A stretch of DNA of 64,000 nt from Bordetella sp. LUAb4 (lineage in GTDB: Bacteria > Pseudomonadota > Gammaproteobacteria > Burkholderiales > Burkholderiaceae_B). The notes under the pieces are model-generated. The model ran no database searches, was not told the origin of the DNA, and was given only the letters and a program-made list of their open reading frames with translations. Positions 62,461 through 64,000 of the stretch are shown piece by piece. The DNA lies in assembly GCF_021325795.1 (NCBI RefSeq), contig NZ_JAHPZX010000003.1, positions 558,001 through 622,000 of the forward strand, given 5' to 3'. The first letter of the stretch is position 1. Each line of letters opens with the position of its first letter. Made by a program: the position numbers and the translations under genes.

Positions 62461-63776
62461 TGAATTGCCTCCACCGTCTCTCCTCGTTGGCGCTGGCGCT
62501 ATCCCTGGCTGCTTTGCCTGTCCGCGCCGCTCGCGCGCAGGACGCCGCTACGCCGCCCGCCGCCGCCCAAGCGACACCTGTGGTGCCCGTCACGCCTGGC
62601 GCCCAAGCGACGCCTGTGGTGCCCGTCACGCCTGCCGCCCAAGCGGCTCCTGCGGCGCCCGTCGCGCCTGCTGCCCAAGCCGCGCCAGCGATGCAGGCCA
62701 CGCCCGCCAGCGCACGCGTCTTTCCCACTACGCCTCAGCGCCGTCCTGATGGCCACAAATGGCGTATCGGTTATTTCGAAAGCGGCGACTACACCGAGTA
62801 TCCGCGTACGCTGCGCGTGATCGTGGCCGGCCTGCAGCAGTTGGGTTGGGTGAAGGTGGCGGACATGCCCGACGGCCTCAGCGGCCATCAGATGTGGCAG
62901 TTCCTGGCCGATCATGCCAAGAGCGACACGCTGGAGTTCGTCGCCGACGCCTGGTGGCAGCCGGGCAATTTCGAGGCCAGCAAACGTCCCGCCGTGCGCC
63001 AGGCCATCACCGATCGTCTGCGCACCAAGCACGACATCGACCTGATCATCGCGATGGGTACGCTGGCCGGCCAGGACATGGCCGCCCTGGGTGCGCCCGT
63101 GCCCACCATCGTGGCATCCACCAGCGACGCCGTCGGCGCGCGCATCGTCAAGAGCGTGCAGGACAGTGGCCTGGACAATCTGCACGCGCGGGTCCAGCCG
63201 GAACGCTATCAGCGCCAGGTGCGCCTGTTCCACGACATCGTGCCTTTCAAGACCCTGGGCATCGTCTACGAAGACAGCCCTGAAGGCCGTACCTATTCGG
63301 CGGTCGATGCGGTGGAGCAGGTGGCCAAGGAGCAGCAGTTCAAAGTCGTGAGCTGCGACGCGCGCGCCAATGGGATCGAGCTGAAGGCCGCCACGGAGAA
63401 TGTGCTGAACTGCTACCGCCAGATCGCCGGCAAGGCGGATGCCATCTATGTGACCGTGCATCGCGGCATCACACCGGACAGCGTCGGCGAGGTTGCACGC
63501 ATCGTGCGCGATGCCAAGGTCCCGAGCTTTTCGATGCTGGGCTCCGACGAGGTCAGGAAAGGCGTTCTGATGAGCCTGGCGCAGGCGGATTATTCCTATG
63601 TGGGCCTGTTCTACGCCGAGACCATGGCGCGGATCTTCAACGGTGCGTTGCCGCGCCAGCTGAACCAGGTCTGGATCGATCCCGCCAAGATCGCGCTGAA
63701 CCTGCAGACGGCACGCACCATAGGATTCGATCCTCCCGTGGACATCCTGCTGGCGGCCGACGAGGTCTACGAATAA
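62457..63776 (+). CDS. ABC_sub_bind-type periplasmic binding protein
   Basis: This 439-residue protein starts at ATG 62457, overlapping the phosphatase stop by four bases (ATGA). A signal peptide (SLALALSLAALPVRAARA) is followed by a Pro/Ala/Val-rich repeat linker and then the PF04392-like domain: WRIGYFESGDYTEYPRTLRV, DLIIAMGTLAGQDMAALGAP, VPTIVASTSDAVGARIVKSV and DADYSYVGLF-type segments. These proteins bind small ligands and often lack an ABC partner. Translational coupling to the sensor phosphatase suggests it supplies a ligand-loaded form to the Cache domain. Confidence 0.88.
   Translation: MMNCLHRLSSLALALSLAALPVRAARAQDAATPPAAAQATPVVPVTPGAQATPVVPVTPAAQAAPAAPVAPAAQAAPAMQATPASARVFPTTPQRRPDGHKWRIGYFESGDYTEYPRTLRVIVAGLQQLGWVKVADMPDGLSGHQMWQFLADHAKSDTLEFVADAWWQPGNFEASKRPAVRQAITDRLRTKHDIDLIIAMGTLAGQDMAALGAPVPTIVASTSDAVGARIVKSVQDSGLDNLHARVQPERYQRQVRLFHDIVPFKTLGIVYEDSPEGRTYSAVDAVEQVAKEQQFKVVSCDARANGIELKAATENVLNCYRQIAGKADAIYVTVHRGITPDSVGEVARIVRDAKVPSFSMLGSDEVRKGVLMSLAQADYSYVGLFYAETMARIFNGALPRQLNQVWIDPAKIALNLQTARTIGFDPPVDILLAADEVYE
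62565..62705 (+). repeat. 36-base coding repeat in the binding-protein linker (four units)
   Basis: Four consecutive 12-residue units are encoded: AQATPVVPVTPG, AQATPVVPVTPA, AQAAPAAPVAPA, and AQAAPAMQATP (last one shorter). The first two are nearly identical at nucleotide level. It forms a Pro/Ala-rich spacer between the signal peptide and the binding domain. Confidence 0.9.
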
Positions 63777-63822
63777 GCCGCGGCAGACCGGAGCCAATCC
63801 GGTCAACCTGGCCAATCCGGCA

Positions 63823-63866
63823 TACACCGCCTACACCGCCTGCACCGGCCTACACCAGCCTACAGG
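63823..63866. repeat. short 9-10-base repeats (TACACCGCC type)
   Basis: TACACCGCC occurs twice in tandem, followed by TGCACCGGCC and TACACCAGCC, then TACAGG. It lies between the binding-protein gene and the partial minus-strand gene and overlaps that gene's stop codon. Confidence 0.8.
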
Positions 63867-64000
63867 CTCAGGACCCGCTCGGGATAGATGGCTGCCAGGC
63901 GGCTCGCGGTATCGCCTGGCGTGTCCTGCCATAGCGACAGCAGCCGGTCGGCGCCCGTGCGGCGGGATTCCAGCACGTAGCGCGCATAGCCCAACCAGCG
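63860..64000 (-). CDS. C-terminal end of an unidentified protein (cut by window edge)
   Basis: Reading the minus strand from the right edge gives 46 codons and a TAG stop at 63862-63860. The visible protein tail contains GYARYVLESRRTGADRLLSL and SRLAAIYPERVLSL. This is too little to name a family. Codon use is like the neighbouring GC-rich genes. The frame is open across the whole edge, so most of the gene lies to the right. Confidence 0.55.
   Translation of the reverse strand, partial: RWLGYARYVLESRRTGADRLLSLWQDTPGDTASRLAAIYPERVLSL

Overview
The window looks like chromosomal DNA of a high-GC betaproteobacterium of the Alcaligenaceae, most likely a non-classical Bordetella or an Achromobacter relative. 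The basis is the GC-rich codon use, three tripartite-tricarboxylate (Bug) periplasmic receptors in one window, many LysR regulators beside small catabolic clusters, and the general gene content. Genus is an inference from content, not from a marker gene. Genes cover most of the window. No rRNA, CRISPR array, prophage or intact transposase was seen.

Layout. 1-2.4 kb: the N-terminal part of a LysR regulator, then two unrecognised proteins (672-1634, 1779-2336) with look-alike ribosome binding sites. 2.4-8.6 kb: an amino-acid-type binding lipoprotein and a catabolic cluster (LysR, Ldh-type dehydrogenase, Tat-exported amidohydrolase, Bug receptor) divergent from a cupin. 8.8-12.4 kb: a CheB-CheR-PAS-HWE kinase fusion and its response regulator. 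12.5-17.8 kb: an iron-uptake unit (Fur box, FecI-type sigma factor, FecR, TonB-dependent receptor) converging on an IsdG-type haem-degrading monooxygenase and a cupin. 17.9-21.4 kb: an HdeA-like acid chaperone, repeat-rich DNA, CinA, and a fluoride exporter (CLC-F) under a fluoride riboswitch, then tRNA-Leu. 21.7-25.5 kb: htpG behind a sigma-32-type promoter, then an ExoY/CyaA/edema-factor-type nucleotidyl cyclase, the most striking gene here. 25.5-35.6 kb: housekeeping genes (ampD, ccsA-like, ffh, thiS, pip, trmB), an aminotransferase/LysR pair and a type-B carboxylesterase.

35.65-39.1 kb: tRNA-Gly(CCC) followed by a small lower-GC accessory segment with a ParB-fold protein, an AbiEi/AbiEii pair and a HipA pseudogene that has lost its kinase core. 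39.4-40.4 kb: two convergent paralogous small lipoproteins and a MazG-type pyrophosphohydrolase. 40.4-54.9 kb: LysR/SDR/DMT transporter/GST, then a catabolic region (HTH-citrate synthase, hydroxyacid dehydrogenase, FAH-family protein, SDR, two Bug receptors, serine hydrolase, LysR) and a Na/Pi cotransporter.

55.1-63.8 kb: a dispersed partner-switching module (STAS antagonist, HATPase anti-sigma kinase, membrane PP2C/SpoIIE phosphatase) surrounding a divergent alanine racemase and an 897-residue MFS permease with its own extracytoplasmic sensor region. The phosphatase is translationally coupled to an ABC_sub_bind-type binding protein. Bordetella controls type III secretion with a BtrU/BtrV/BtrW partner switch, so an ExoY-type effector gene and a partner-switch module in one window is suggestive, but no secretion apparatus is present here and any link is inference. 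Simple-sequence repeats are unusually frequent in the intergenic gaps.
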